Source of the DNA: JBGLNJ01 sp964353405
GTDB lineage: Bacteria; Chloroflexota; Anaerolineae; Fen-1058
Length of the DNA: 24,056 bases
Direction of reading: 5' to 3'
Assembly: GCA_964353405.1 (NCBI GenBank)
Contig: CAYGWJ010000290.1
Span: forward strand, 1 to 24,056
Made by a program: the position numbers and the translations under genes. Under the pieces are notes generated by a model. That model did not search any database and was not told the origin of the DNA. It saw nothing but the letters and a program-made list of their open reading frames with translations. Below are positions 6,931 to 15,178 of this stretch, piece after piece; position 1 is the stretch's first letter; each line of letters begins with the position of its first letter.

Positions 6931-9255
6931 ATGGCAAGCTCTAAACCCAAAAGCTCCAAACCCAGATCACGCGCGGGCGGCAAAGGCAAACCGCAAGGGC
7001 CTCAAACGCATCAAATCCAGGTCAACCTGACGCTCGACCAAAAGCTGGACATCCTCGGCATCTTGCTCGTGGCGGTTGGCGGCATCACCGTGCTCAGCCT
7101 GCTGCCGAGCGCCAAGAGCGACTTTACCCGCTGGTGGCTGGACGGGTTGAGCAGCATTTTTGGCGGCGGTGTGTTCATTGTGCCGCTGGCGCTCATTGCC
7201 GTGGGCATCTGGCTGCTCCTGCGCCGCTTTGACCAGGTGCCCAAGCCATCCGGTGAGCAGCTCATTGGCTACGTGCTGGCATTCCTGGCCTGCCTGCTCA
7301 CGCTGCAGATGATCGGCCTCGACGGCGGAAGTATTGGAGTGTGGCTGCAAAACACGCTCGATGCGGCCATTAACCCGATCGGCACGGTCGTCCTGCTGTT
7401 GGCCTGGTGGCTGGTGGCGCTGGTCATGTCGCTCAAGGTGACGCCCAGCCAGCTGCTCAAGCCGCTGACAGCGTTGGTTGTTTACCTGCGTCGCCCCAGA
7501 CCGGCTGCCGACGGCAAGTCGCTCGTCATCAACAACGGTTCGTCTAACGCGCGCTCGATGGCCCAGGGTGCGCAAGAGCCAACCTCAGAAGCCACGCGCG
7601 AACCCAAGCGACCTCGAACGCCGCCCGCCGCCTTACCGCGCGTGTTGGGCGAGCCGTCGGCTGCCTCGACATCGGCAGCGCCGAGCGGACCGCTTTACCG
7701 GGCCGCGCCCATTCCGGCGGTGGCGTGGGAGTTGCCCAAGGTCGAAGAGATCTTGGAGCAGGGCGGCGAAGCCGCGCTCTCGGAAGACGACCTGCGTTCC
7801 AAAGCCCACGTCATCGAAGAGACGCTGCATCATCTGGGCGTGGAAGGCAAAGTCGTCGAGGTCAATCGCGGGCCGGCCATCACCCAGTTTGGCGTGGAGC
7901 CGGGCTTTGTCACCGCGCGCGACGGCAAGCAGACCAAGGTCAAGGTCTCGCGCATCACGGCGCTGGCCGACGATCTGGCGTTGGCGCTGGCGGCCAGGAC
8001 CATCCGCATCGAAGCGCCGGTGCCGGGCCGCAACGTCGTGGGCATCGAAGTGCCCAACGCCGAGACTGCACTTGTGGCTCTACGCGACGTGATGGAATCG
8101 GACAACTTTGCCAAGGTGAGCAAAAAGAGCAAGCTGGCGTTTGCGCTGGGGCAAGATGTTTCCGGCCAGCCCGTGTCGGCAGACCTGGCCGCGATGCCGC
8201 ACCTGCTCATTGCGGGGACGACCGGCTCCGGCAAGTCGGTGTGCGTCAATGCCATCATCTGCTGTCTGCTTGCGCGCAACACGCCGGACGATTTGCGCTT
8301 ACTCATGGTTGACCCCAAGCGCGTGGAGCTGACGACGTACAACAACATCCCACACCTGCTCGTGCCGGTGGTGGTGGACTTGGAGCGCGTGGTGGGCGTA
8401 TTGCAGTGGGTGACGCGCGAGATGGACACCCGCTATCACAAGTTTGCCAAGGCGGGCGCGCGCAACGTTGACGACTTTAACGCTCGCGTCGCCGCGCAAA
8501 AAGATGTCTCCGAAGGTGTGGAGCGATTGGAAAAGCTGCCCTACATTGTCGTCATCATTGACGAGCTGGCTGACCTGATGATGCTCGCGCCTGACGAGAC
8601 CGAGCGCACGATCTGCCGATTGGCGCAAATGGCGCGCGCCACCGGCATCCACCTGATCCTCGCCACACAGCGCCCGTCGGTGGATGTGGTAACGGGACTC
8701 ATCAAGGCGAATTTCCCGGCGCGCATTTCGTTCGCGGTCGCGTCGTCGGTGGACAGCCGCGTGATTTTGGATGGCCCCGGCGCAGAGAAGTTATTGGGTC
8801 GAGGCGATATGTTGTTCGTCTCGCCGGATTCGGGCCAGCCGGTGCGCTTGCAGGGCTGTTTCGTCTCCGATAAAGAGATCACCAGGCTGGTGCGGCACTG
8901 GAAGGGGATGCGCGGCCTGGCCGACACGTCGGCTGCGGAAATTCCGCAAGTGCAAGCCAGGCCGACGGTTCAACCGCCGCTGTGGGAAGACATGCGCGCG
9001 CGGGTGGAAAAATCCAAAGAATCGCACGAAGATGACCTGCTGGAGCGCGCCATCGAGGTGGTCAAGTTGCAGCGGCGAGCTTCCATCTCTCTGCTTCAGC
9101 GCAAGCTGCAAATCGGCTACACGCGCGCCGCGCGGCTGATTGATCTGATGGAGCAAAAGGGCGTGGTCGGCCCGGCGGAAGAGGGCGCTCGGTTCCGCGA
9201 AGTGCTCGTCGGCTCACCGACCGGCATGTCCAGCCTCAGCGACGACGAGTTTTGA
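6931..9255 (+). CDS. ftsK: DNA translocase FtsK/SpoIIIE
   Basis: This is the septum-bound ATPase that pumps chromosomal DNA during division. The 774-residue protein starts with a basic Ser/Lys-rich tail, then four membrane segments (near 36-55, 75-98, 108-128 and 145-168). A linker rich in Pro, Ala and Ser leads to the alpha/beta motor. Walker A is GTTGSGKS near residue 428 and Walker B is VVIIDELADLM near 537. LILATQRPSVDVVTG lies near 571. The C-terminal winged-helix gamma domain (ISLLQRKLQIGYTRAARLID) spans about 705-765 and would read the orienting DNA repeats. The ATG at 6931 is chosen because it follows the promoter; a frame extension to 6787 would start before the transcript. The length and domains are typical and it looks intact. 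Confidence 0.96.
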   Translation: MASSKPKSSKPRSRAGGKGKPQGPQTHQIQVNLTLDQKLDILGILLVAVGGITVLSLLPSAKSDFTRWWLDGLSSIFGGGVFIVPLALIAVGIWLLLRRFDQVPKPSGEQLIGYVLAFLACLLTLQMIGLDGGSIGVWLQNTLDAAINPIGTVVLLLAWWLVALVMSLKVTPSQLLKPLTALVVYLRRPRPAADGKSLVINNGSSNARSMAQGAQEPTSEATREPKRPRTPPAALPRVLGEPSAASTSAAPSGPLYRAAPIPAVAWELPKVEEILEQGGEAALSEDDLRSKAHVIEETLHHLGVEGKVVEVNRGPAITQFGVEPGFVTARDGKQTKVKVSRITALADDLALALAARTIRIEAPVPGRNVVGIEVPNAETALVALRDVMESDNFAKVSKKSKLAFALGQDVSGQPVSADLAAMPHLLIAGTTGSGKSVCVNAIICCLLARNTPDDLRLLMVDPKRVELTTYNNIPHLLVPVVVDLERVVGVLQWVTREMDTRYHKFAKAGARNVDDFNARVAAQKDVSEGVERLEKLPYIVVIIDELADLMMLAPDETERTICRLAQMARATGIHLILATQRPSVDVVTGLIKANFPARISFAVASSVDSRVILDGPGAEKLLGRGDMLFVSPDSGQPVRLQGCFVSDKEITRLVRHWKGMRGLADTSAAEIPQVQARPTVQPPLWEDMRARVEKSKESHEDDLLERAIEVVKLQRRASISLLQRKLQIGYTRAARLIDLMEQKGVVGPAEEGARFREVLVGSPTGMSSLSDDEF

Positions 9256-9289
9256 CGACGGCTGACCACGGACCGCAGACGACTGACTT

Positions 9290-9493
9290 TCACTGTTGCT
9301 TGTCCTCTGCCTTCTGAACGATTGTCTTGAGTCTGTGCTCGAATTCGGAGCGAGGCAGCAGCACGCGCCGTCCGCACGTGAGGCATTTGATGCCAATATC
9401 CGCGCCCAGTCGAACGACGCGCCACTCGTAGCCTCCGCACGGATGCAGCTTTCTCATTCGAACGATGTCATTCAACGCAATTTCGACCGGCAT
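9290..9493 (-). CDS. DUF951 family small zinc-ribbon-like protein
   Basis: This 67-residue protein matches the DUF951 pattern: IALNDIVRMRKLHPCGGYEW, then IGIKCLTCGRRVLLPR. The three Cys and one His (HPC, CLTC) could bind a metal. Its function is unknown; in other phyla it is often a small gene close to housekeeping genes. GAGGGA five bases upstream selects the ATG at 9493. It points towards ftsK and ends 34 bases from it; the gap has no hairpin with a T-run. It is divergent from the glycosyltransferase gene. Confidence 0.88.
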   Translation of the reverse strand: MPVEIALNDIVRMRKLHPCGGYEWRVVRLGADIGIKCLTCGRRVLLPRSEFEHRLKTIVQKAEDKQQ

Positions 9494-9586
9494 TAAATTC
9501 CCTCGAGTTCCGTTTGCAGCATGATAGCACGGAATGCGGAACACTTCAACGAACCGACAAGCCGACTACCGCACCCGTTACCCCAA

Positions 9587-9595
9587 TGGTATAAT
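9587..9595 (+). promoter_or_regulatory. Extended -10 promoter of the glycan genes
   Basis: TGG followed by a perfect TATAAT (9590-9595) lies 26 bases upstream of the glycosyltransferase ATG. No -35 box is clear. The predicted transcript has a leader of only about 20 bases. Confidence 0.5.
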
Positions 9596-9621
9596 ACATT
9601 CTAACCTTGTCCAGGCAAACC

Positions 9622-10773
9622 ATGACGGATACACGCCCGCACGTCGGGCTGAACGCGCAATTGCTTTCCGGGACCGCCGGGTATCGCAGCGCCGGGATTC
9701 ATGGATACATCGCCGAACTGTTGAGGCGGCTGCCCTCCGCTGATGCCGGGTTACGTTACACGGCGTTTGCGAACCGGGCCGCTGCAGCACTCATCGGCGC
9801 GCTGCCGGTGCGTTCGACGCGCTGGCCGACGGCGCAGCCCTGGGCGCGCATCGTGTGGGAACAGTTTGTCCAGCCGCTTGCAGCACGGCAGGCGCAGCTG
9901 CATCTGTTGCACGGGCTGGCGTTCGTCTCGCCACTCGCGCAGCCATGCCCGACCGTCGTCACGGTTCACGACCTGAGCTTTGTGCTGTATCCGGATCTGT
10001 TTCATGGCGTAAAGGCCGTGTACTTGCGGCTCTTGACGCGACTCTCGTGCCAGTGCGCCGCGCGCATCATCGCCGTTTCGGAAAACACGCGCGCCGACGT
10101 CATCCGGCTCTATGGTGTGCCGGGCCGGCGGGTCGAGGCGATCCCGCACGGCGTGGACGCGCAGTTTCATCCGCGCTCACCGGGTGAGGTGGTCGAATTT
10201 CGCCGCGCCCATTCGCTGCCTGATCATTTCATCTTGTTCGTCGGGACGCTCGAGCCGCGCAAGAATCTGATCGGGTTGATCGAGGCATTCGCTCAAATCT
10301 CGGCACAGCCTGCGAGTGCGCGAAATCTCAAATTGGTATTGGTGGGCGGCAAGGGCTGGTATTACGATCCGATCTTGGCCGCCGTCGAACGATTGAACCT
10401 AAAGGAGCGCATTATCTTTGCCGGTTACGCCCCCGCCGACGAGTTGCCGCTGTGGTACGCGGCGGCGGATGTGTTTGCGTTCCCGTCATACTATGAGGGC
10501 TTTGGGATGCCTGTGCTGGAGGCGATGGCCAGCGGCACGCCGGTGGTCACGTCCACCGCTTCATCACTGCCGGAGGTGGCCGGCGACGCCGCACTGACCG
10601 TTTCGCCGGACGACGTGGGCGCGCTGACGGCAGCACTCTATCGCGCGCTGACGGACAGCGCCTGGCGCGAAGAAGCGCGGGCCAGAGGCATCGCCCGCAC
10701 CGCGAGGTTTACCTGGGAGTCAACGGCCAGCCGCACGGCGGCCGTGTATCACCACGTGCTTGCAGGTGAATAG
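9622..10773 (+). CDS. GT4 family glycosyltransferase
   Basis: This 383-residue GT-B enzyme transfers a sugar from a nucleotide-sugar donor to a glycan or lipid-linked acceptor at the inner membrane face. The N-terminal acceptor half includes VTVHDLSFVLYPDLF near residue 113. The donor-binding half has FVGTLEPRKNLIGLIEAF near 207 and the GT4 E-x7-E motif in YYEGFGMPVLEAMASGTPVV near 291. A ValProPheHis-like acceptor detail is not readable. The ATG at 9622 is used instead of an upstream TTG because it fits the promoter; the ribosome-binding site is weak. It is six bases from the sugar-1-phosphate transferase gene, so both probably act in the same surface-polysaccharide pathway. The sugar used cannot be told. 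Confidence 0.9.
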   Translation: MTDTRPHVGLNAQLLSGTAGYRSAGIHGYIAELLRRLPSADAGLRYTAFANRAAAALIGALPVRSTRWPTAQPWARIVWEQFVQPLAARQAQLHLLHGLAFVSPLAQPCPTVVTVHDLSFVLYPDLFHGVKAVYLRLLTRLSCQCAARIIAVSENTRADVIRLYGVPGRRVEAIPHGVDAQFHPRSPGEVVEFRRAHSLPDHFILFVGTLEPRKNLIGLIEAFAQISAQPASARNLKLVLVGGKGWYYDPILAAVERLNLKERIIFAGYAPADELPLWYAAADVFAFPSYYEGFGMPVLEAMASGTPVVTSTASSLPEVAGDAALTVSPDDVGALTAALYRALTDSAWREEARARGIARTARFTWESTASRTAAVYHHVLAGE

Positions 10774-10779
10774 ATAAAA

Positions 10780-12207
10780 ATGCCGCGACATCTGCCCCGC
10801 TGGCTCACCTGGACCCTGGTCGCCAGCGACGTCGTTCTCATCAACCTGGCGTTATACGTCTCGTACATCATCCGCTACGATTGGCAGTGGTTCCGCGCTG
10901 TGGACCCGGCCAACAACAACCCGTTCTCGGTCTACCTCCCGGTCGCCGTGCTGCTCACGGCGCTGCTGCTCTTGATTTTCCGGCTCGACGGCGTGTACGA
11001 CCGTCGGCGCGGCTCGTCGCTCTTGGATGTCATCTACGCACTGACCAGCAGCGCCACCACCGGCATCGTCGTGATGATCGTGGTGGCGCTCGTCTATCGC
11101 CCCTTGCTTTACTCGCGGCTGATCTTTCTCTATGCCAGCGTCCTGATCGTCCTGTTTCTTTCCGCAAGCCGGGCGTTTGTGGCGGTGGTGTTCTGGCGGA
11201 TGCGCGCGCGCGGCGTGGGAGTGGACCGCGTGTTGATCATTGGCGCTGGCGAGGTGGGCCGCACGGTGATGCGCACCGTCGTCGCCCGGCCTGAACTGGG
11301 CTATCGCATCATCGGCTTCCTGGACGACAACCCGGAAAAAGGCGAGACGGATATCGGCCCATTCAAAGCGCTGGGCGGGTTGGACAATTTGGCCGGGGTG
11401 CTGGGCGCCGAGTGCATCACCGAAGTCATCATCGCGCTGCCGTGGACGTATCACCGCAAAATCCTGAATCTCATCACGCAGTGCGAGCGCGCGCGCGTCC
11501 GCGTGCGCTTTGTGCCGGACATTTTCCAACTCACGCTCTCGCGCGTGGATATGGATGATCTGGGCGGCATTCCGCTGCTCGGCGTCAAGCCGGTCACGAT
11601 TCGCGGCAGCTCGCTGGCCATCAAGCGGGTGATGGACTTGACGCTGGCCGGGCTGGGCGGCCTGGTTGCCCTTCCGTTCATGGCCCTCATCGCGCTTGCC
11701 ATCCGGCTCGATAGCCCCGGCCCTATCCTGTTCAAGCAAGTTCGCGTGGGCAAAGGCGGCAAGGAATTCCTATGCTGGAAGTTCCGTTCGATGCGTGAGG
11801 GCGCCGAAACCGAGCAGGAACGCTTGAGGCAGCTCAACGAGGCGACCGGGCCGTTGTTCAAGATCAAGGACGATCCCCGGATGACGCGCGTGGGTCGCTT
11901 TTTGCGGCGCATCAGCCTGGACGAGCTGCCACAAATCTACAACATCCTGCGCGGCGAGATGAGCTTTGTCGGGCCGCGCCCGCCGTTGCCCTCGGAAGTC
12001 GCGCAGTATCAGGAATGGCACAAGCAGCGGCTCGAGGCGCCGCAGGGCATCACGGGCCTGCCTCAGGTCTCGGGCCGCAGCGATTTGACGTTCGACGAGC
12101 AATGCCTGCTGGACATTTTCTACATCGAGAACTATTCTCCGGCGCTGGACGTTCGCATTCTGTTGCGAACCGTGCCGACAGTGCTGTCTCGAAAGGGGGC
12201 CTACTGA
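10780..12207 (+). CDS. Polyisoprenyl-phosphate hexose-1-phosphate transferase (WbaP/WcaJ-like)
   Basis: This enzyme moves a hexose-1-phosphate from a nucleotide sugar to undecaprenyl phosphate, the first step of many surface glycans. The 475-residue protein has four N-terminal membrane segments (within about 8-30, 48-68, 82-105 and 110-135). A Rossmann-like domain follows (VLIIGAGEVGRTV near 149, then IIGFLDDNPEKG). A re-entrant or fifth membrane helix lies near 286-308. The catalytic C-terminal domain has KFRSM near 333, DELPQIYNILRGEMSFVGPR near 384 and QVSGRSDLTFDE. All hallmarks are intact. The ATG follows the glycosyltransferase stop by six bases, implying one transcript. The sugar, glucose or galactose in known relatives, is not predictable. 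Confidence 0.93.
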   Translation: MPRHLPRWLTWTLVASDVVLINLALYVSYIIRYDWQWFRAVDPANNNPFSVYLPVAVLLTALLLLIFRLDGVYDRRRGSSLLDVIYALTSSATTGIVVMIVVALVYRPLLYSRLIFLYASVLIVLFLSASRAFVAVVFWRMRARGVGVDRVLIIGAGEVGRTVMRTVVARPELGYRIIGFLDDNPEKGETDIGPFKALGGLDNLAGVLGAECITEVIIALPWTYHRKILNLITQCERARVRVRFVPDIFQLTLSRVDMDDLGGIPLLGVKPVTIRGSSLAIKRVMDLTLAGLGGLVALPFMALIALAIRLDSPGPILFKQVRVGKGGKEFLCWKFRSMREGAETEQERLRQLNEATGPLFKIKDDPRMTRVGRFLRRISLDELPQIYNILRGEMSFVGPRPPLPSEVAQYQEWHKQRLEAPQGITGLPQVSGRSDLTFDEQCLLDIFYIENYSPALDVRILLRTVPTVLSRKGAY

Positions 12208-12639
12208 TTGCGTATGTTCAACAACATTCTTGTCCCAGTTGACGGTTCCGACCACGCGCTGCATGCGCTGAACGTAGCGTGCGACCTGGCGCAGAAATAC
12301 GGCGCAACGTTGCGCCTGGTGCATGCCTACCCGCCTCTGTTTACAGACGCGATGATGAGCGAGGCCGACATCGAGGCCATTATTGCGCTTCGCATCCAGA
12401 CGGGCGAGGCGATATTGCAGCGCGCGATGGAACATGCCTCGGCGTGCGTGTCTGACATCACCACTGGGTTGCGTCAAGCCCCCGACGCAGAAGCAATCCT
12501 TGAAGAAGCCGAAACGCACAACTGTGACCTGATTGTCATGGGCACGCGCGGATTGGGCCGGCTGGCCGGACTGCTCTTGGGCAGCGTCAGCCATAAAGTC
12601 ATCCAACATGCCAAGTGCCCGGTGTTGTTGGTACGCTAG
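12208..12639 (+). CDS. Universal stress protein (UspA family)
   Basis: This 143-residue protein is one UspA domain of the ATP-binding type. NILVPVDGSDHAL lies at the N-terminus. The nucleotide motif G-2x-G-9x-GS is complete in GTRGLGRLAGLLLGS near residue 112, and KCPVLLV closes the protein. The role is stress survival through ATP binding and dimerisation; the specific signal is unknown. The start is uncertain: TTG at 12208 has AAGGGGG eight bases upstream and touches the previous stop, while ATG at 12214 is a better codon but 14 bases away. It probably shares the glycan transcript. Confidence 0.9.
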   Translation: MRMFNNILVPVDGSDHALHALNVACDLAQKYGATLRLVHAYPPLFTDAMMSEADIEAIIALRIQTGEAILQRAMEHASACVSDITTGLRQAPDAEAILEEAETHNCDLIVMGTRGLGRLAGLLLGSVSHKVIQHAKCPVLLVR

Positions 12640-12658
12640 ACTTGCGAACGGATAACAT

Positions 12659-13849
12659 ATGTTTCAGCTTTCCACCCCAGATCAAAAGCGGATGGTCGAA
12701 TTCCTGCGCGACCTGATTCGCACGCCCAGCTTTTCGTGTCAGGAAGGCGCGGTGGCTGAGCGCATCGCCGACGAGATGCGCGCCGTCGGCTTTCGCGATG
12801 TGGCCCAGGACCGGATCGGCAACGTCGTAGGGCGCATTGGGAGCAACGGCGGCCCGGTGCTTTTGCTCGATGGGCACATGGATACCGTGGGGGTATCTGA
12901 CCGCTCGGCCTGGAAGCACGACCCGTTCGGAGCCGAAATCGAAAACGGCGTGCTGTATGGATTGGGTGCGTGCGACATGAAGGGCGCGCTCGCGGCGATG
13001 GTCTATGCAGGCAAGCTGCTCGTCGAGCAGCGCGTCCCGCTCAAGGGCGATTTGATCGTCGCGTGCGTCGTGCAGGAAGAGCCGTGCGAAGGGTTGGCGG
13101 TGCGCGTGCTGGTCGAAGAGGAAGGCCTCCGGCCCAACTGGGTGGTGCTGGGCGAGCCGTCGTCCATGACCCTTGCGCGGGGCCAGCGCGGGCGGGTCGA
13201 GCTGGAAGTGAACACGCATGGCCGCGCCTGCCATGCCAGCCAGCCTGACTTGGGCGAGAATGCGGTGTACGCTGCGGCGCGCCTTATCTTTGGCATGGAG
13301 ATTCTTGCCGGCAATCTGGGCAATGATCGCTTCCTCGGCCCCGGCAGCCTGGCCGTGACGCAGATTATAAGCGAGGCCGGCTCGCGCAACGTGGTTCCCG
13401 ATTGCTGTTCGTTCGTCATTGATCGCCGATTGACACTGGGCGAAAACGAAGCCAAAGCGCTGGCCGAGGTACAAGCCGTCATCGCGCGCGAGCGGGTGCG
13501 CGCCGACGTGCGCGTGCTCGAATATCGCTCGACGAGTTTTACCGGCTACCCGGCCGCTCAGCACGCCACGTTTCCCGCGTGGGTCACAGACGAAAACCAA
13601 CCGCTGGTGCAGGCGATGGAGCGAGCCGCGCGCGAGGAATTGGGCGCACGCCCCAAGATGAGCCAGTTTCCGTTTTCGACGGATGGAGCGTATACAGCGG
13701 GCGTGGCCGGGATTCCGACCATTGGACTGGGGCCGGGCGACGAAAAACTTGCCCACACGGTGGATGACCAGGTGCGCCTTGACGATGTGGTCGGCGCAGC
13801 GCGCGTCTATGCGGCGCTGGCCGCCAACCTGCTGTCGGGCAAGGTGTGA
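12659..13849 (+). CDS. M20 family metallopeptidase, YgeY-like
   Basis: This 396-residue protein is a two-zinc M20 hydrolase with a dimerisation domain in the middle. The metal and catalytic residues are visible: LDGHMDTV near 78, GACDMKGALAA near 103, QEEPCEG with the catalytic Glu pair near 139, GEPSS near 167 and AHTVDD near 364. SFTGYPAA and STDGAYTAGVAGIPTIGLGP are like YgeY, the selenium-metabolism-linked hydrolase group, as I remember it. Deacetylases, dipeptidases and succinyl-diaminopimelate desuccinylases share this fold, so the substrate is open. No selenium genes are nearby. The ATG is 19 bases after the UspA stop and has no strong ribosome-binding site. Confidence 0.85.
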   Translation: MFQLSTPDQKRMVEFLRDLIRTPSFSCQEGAVAERIADEMRAVGFRDVAQDRIGNVVGRIGSNGGPVLLLDGHMDTVGVSDRSAWKHDPFGAEIENGVLYGLGACDMKGALAAMVYAGKLLVEQRVPLKGDLIVACVVQEEPCEGLAVRVLVEEEGLRPNWVVLGEPSSMTLARGQRGRVELEVNTHGRACHASQPDLGENAVYAAARLIFGMEILAGNLGNDRFLGPGSLAVTQIISEAGSRNVVPDCCSFVIDRRLTLGENEAKALAEVQAVIARERVRADVRVLEYRSTSFTGYPAAQHATFPAWVTDENQPLVQAMERAAREELGARPKMSQFPFSTDGAYTAGVAGIPTIGLGPGDEKLAHTVDDQVRLDDVVGAARVYAALAANLLSGKV

Positions 13850-13906
13850 TGGAACCGAGCCACGACGAACGCAACATGTTCTTCCGTTATCCGTTGCTTA
13901 AGGACA

Positions 13907-13939
13907 AGACCTTCGAGGTTTGAAAAACCTCGAAGGTCT
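13907..13939. repeat. Perfect 15-bp palindrome with 3-base loop
   Basis: AGACCTTCGAGGTTT (13907-13921) pairs perfectly with 13925-13939 around a GAA loop. Each arm is itself close to palindromic. It lies 57 bases after the peptidase stop and just before the tRNA promoter. It may act as a bidirectional transcript end, but no T-run directly follows. Similar sequences are, as I recall, common as dispersed repeats in Chloroflexota genomes. Confidence 0.8.
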
Positions 13940-13951
13940 GATCGTTTTGAC

Positions 13952-13979
13952 TTGACCGCTTGCGCGCCTGTGGTACAAT
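13952..13979 (+). promoter_or_regulatory. Promoter of tRNA-Gln
   Basis: TTGACC at 13952-13957 and TACAAT at 13974-13979 are separated by 16 bases, and TG precedes the -10 box as an extended element. Transcription would start about six bases before the mature tRNA 5' end, as is usual for a strongly expressed tRNA gene. Confidence 0.7.
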
Positions 13980-13992
13980 GACCGCGAAATCT

Positions 13993-14067
13993 TGGGGAGT
14001 AGCCAAGTGGTAAGGCGGCGGACTTTGGATCCGTTATTCGAAGGTTCGAACCCTTCCTCCCCAGCCA
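13993..14067 (+). tRNA. tRNA-Gln (anticodon TTG)
   Basis: A complete cloverleaf can be drawn. The acceptor stem is TGGGGAG with CTCCCCA, discriminator G, and an encoded CCA (14065-14067). The D arm has GCC and GGC. The anticodon stem GCGGA pairs with TCCGT around the loop CTTTGGA, giving TTG, which reads glutamine CAA (and CAG by wobble). The T stem GAAGG/CCTTC closes TTCGAAC. The weak U1-A72 pair is typical of bacterial tRNA-Gln. Confidence 0.96.
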
Positions 14068-14074
14068 GGTTCAG

Positions 14075-14106
14075 AACCCCGGCTCTTGAAACAAGGCCGG
14101 GGTTTT
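14075..14106 (+). terminator. Intrinsic terminator after tRNA-Gln
   Basis: AACCCCGGC (from 14075) pairs with GCCGGGGTT, with an inner CTTG/CAAG stem and an AAA loop, and is followed by four Ts. It starts eight bases after the CCA. The same hairpin lies 30 bases beyond the stop of the reverse-strand membrane protein gene and could partly end that transcript too. Confidence 0.75.
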
Positions 14107-14135
14107 ACTTTGGTGATCCAGATCAAACCGCTTGT

Positions 14136-15155
14136 TTACGCGGCTGGCCCGGCTGGCGCAGCGGCCGCCGGTGTTTCCTTGGGCCAGGCCGCCAGTTCCA
14201 GCACGACCTTGTTGAAGAAGCTGTTAGGTGGCAGGTCGCCCGTGCCATAGTCCATCTCGACGACGCGCGTGCGGACCTTGAGCGTAGCCGTTTCCAGCTC
14301 GACGGCCGCTTCGGGTCTTGCCAGTTCTGGCTCGCCCTTGGTCGCCAGTTTGGCGCGCAAGGCCGAATCGCCGAAAGCGTGCTCGCTCATCAAGACTTTG
14401 GTCACGGTGCGGATATCGTTCTTGTCGAACAGCCACACCTCGAACGCGGTCACCTTGTCCGGGCTGCCTGTGCCGACCGTTTCGCTGATGCCCACACCGC
14501 ACTCGCCCAGGAAATCGCTGGACGCCGTTTCGATGCTGAACGAGGTGTCGTAGCGGTCGTCGCCGATCTCATACGTGGTGACAAACTGGGCCAGCGGCTT
14601 TTCCGCCTCACCCGCCCACGCAGTCGCTTCCACGGCCTTGCTGCCAAGCGCGCTGCGAACCGCCATGGCCTGCTCCTTGGGCGCGCCGCCGCCCCGCAGG
14701 CGCGGCAGCAAAATCACGATGAAAGCCGCAATCAGCAGCAGCAATACCACGGCGCTGCAAAACACCACCAGCCAATTGGTGCCGCCGGAAGGCTGTGCCG
14801 CTGGAACACTCTTCTCCAGGTCAGCCGCCAGCGCTTCGAGTTGGGCCCTGTTGGCGCGGGTCAGGGCCAGCTTCCGCATGGCGGTGGCGATGTCCTTGGA
14901 TGGCCATTTGGTCACGTTGTTAGGATTGTCCGCGCCCAACATGTTCTTGGCGGCGTTCAGATCATGCGTCACGCTGTACTCGTTGGCGACCATGGACAGG
15001 TAATAGTCGCGGTAGCCGGTGTGCAAGTCAACCGGCGCGACGCTGGAGAGGCTCACCGGCCAGATTACCCAGCCGATGACCAGGCCGACAATCAAACCGA
15101 TGGCCAAGGCTCCGAAGGCAAGGACTTGAGGCTTCTGATTCAAGAGTGCGTTCAT
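14136..15155 (-). CDS. Unrecognised two-helix membrane protein
   Basis: I do not recognise this 339-residue family beyond similar Chloroflexota proteins. A membrane helix near residues 11-32 (VLAFGALAIGLIVGLVIGWV) is followed by a segment with SMVANEYSVTHDLNAAKNML, predicted to be outside or periplasm-like. A second helix lies near 127-150 (VVFCSAVVLLLLIAAFIVIL). A C-terminal beta-rich domain follows (KPLAQFVTTYEIGDDRYDTSFSIETASSD is split here into shorter motifs: FVTTYEIGDDRYD and FSIETASSDFLGECG), plus FEVWLFDKNDI and an Ala/Pro tail. GAGGTG six bases upstream selects the ATG at 15155 over a TTG at 15182. It is the last gene of the reverse-strand run, 23 bases after the peptidase. Confidence 0.8.
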   Translation of the reverse strand: MNALLNQKPQVLAFGALAIGLIVGLVIGWVIWPVSLSSVAPVDLHTGYRDYYLSMVANEYSVTHDLNAAKNMLGADNPNNVTKWPSKDIATAMRKLALTRANRAQLEALAADLEKSVPAAQPSGGTNWLVVFCSAVVLLLLIAAFIVILLPRLRGGGAPKEQAMAVRSALGSKAVEATAWAGEAEKPLAQFVTTYEIGDDRYDTSFSIETASSDFLGECGVGISETVGTGSPDKVTAFEVWLFDKNDIRTVTKVLMSEHAFGDSALRAKLATKGEPELARPEAAVELETATLKVRTRVVEMDYGTGDLPPNSFFNKVVLELAAWPKETPAAAAPAGPAA

Positions 15156-15178
15156 GGTTTTCACCTCGTCTTTGGGTT

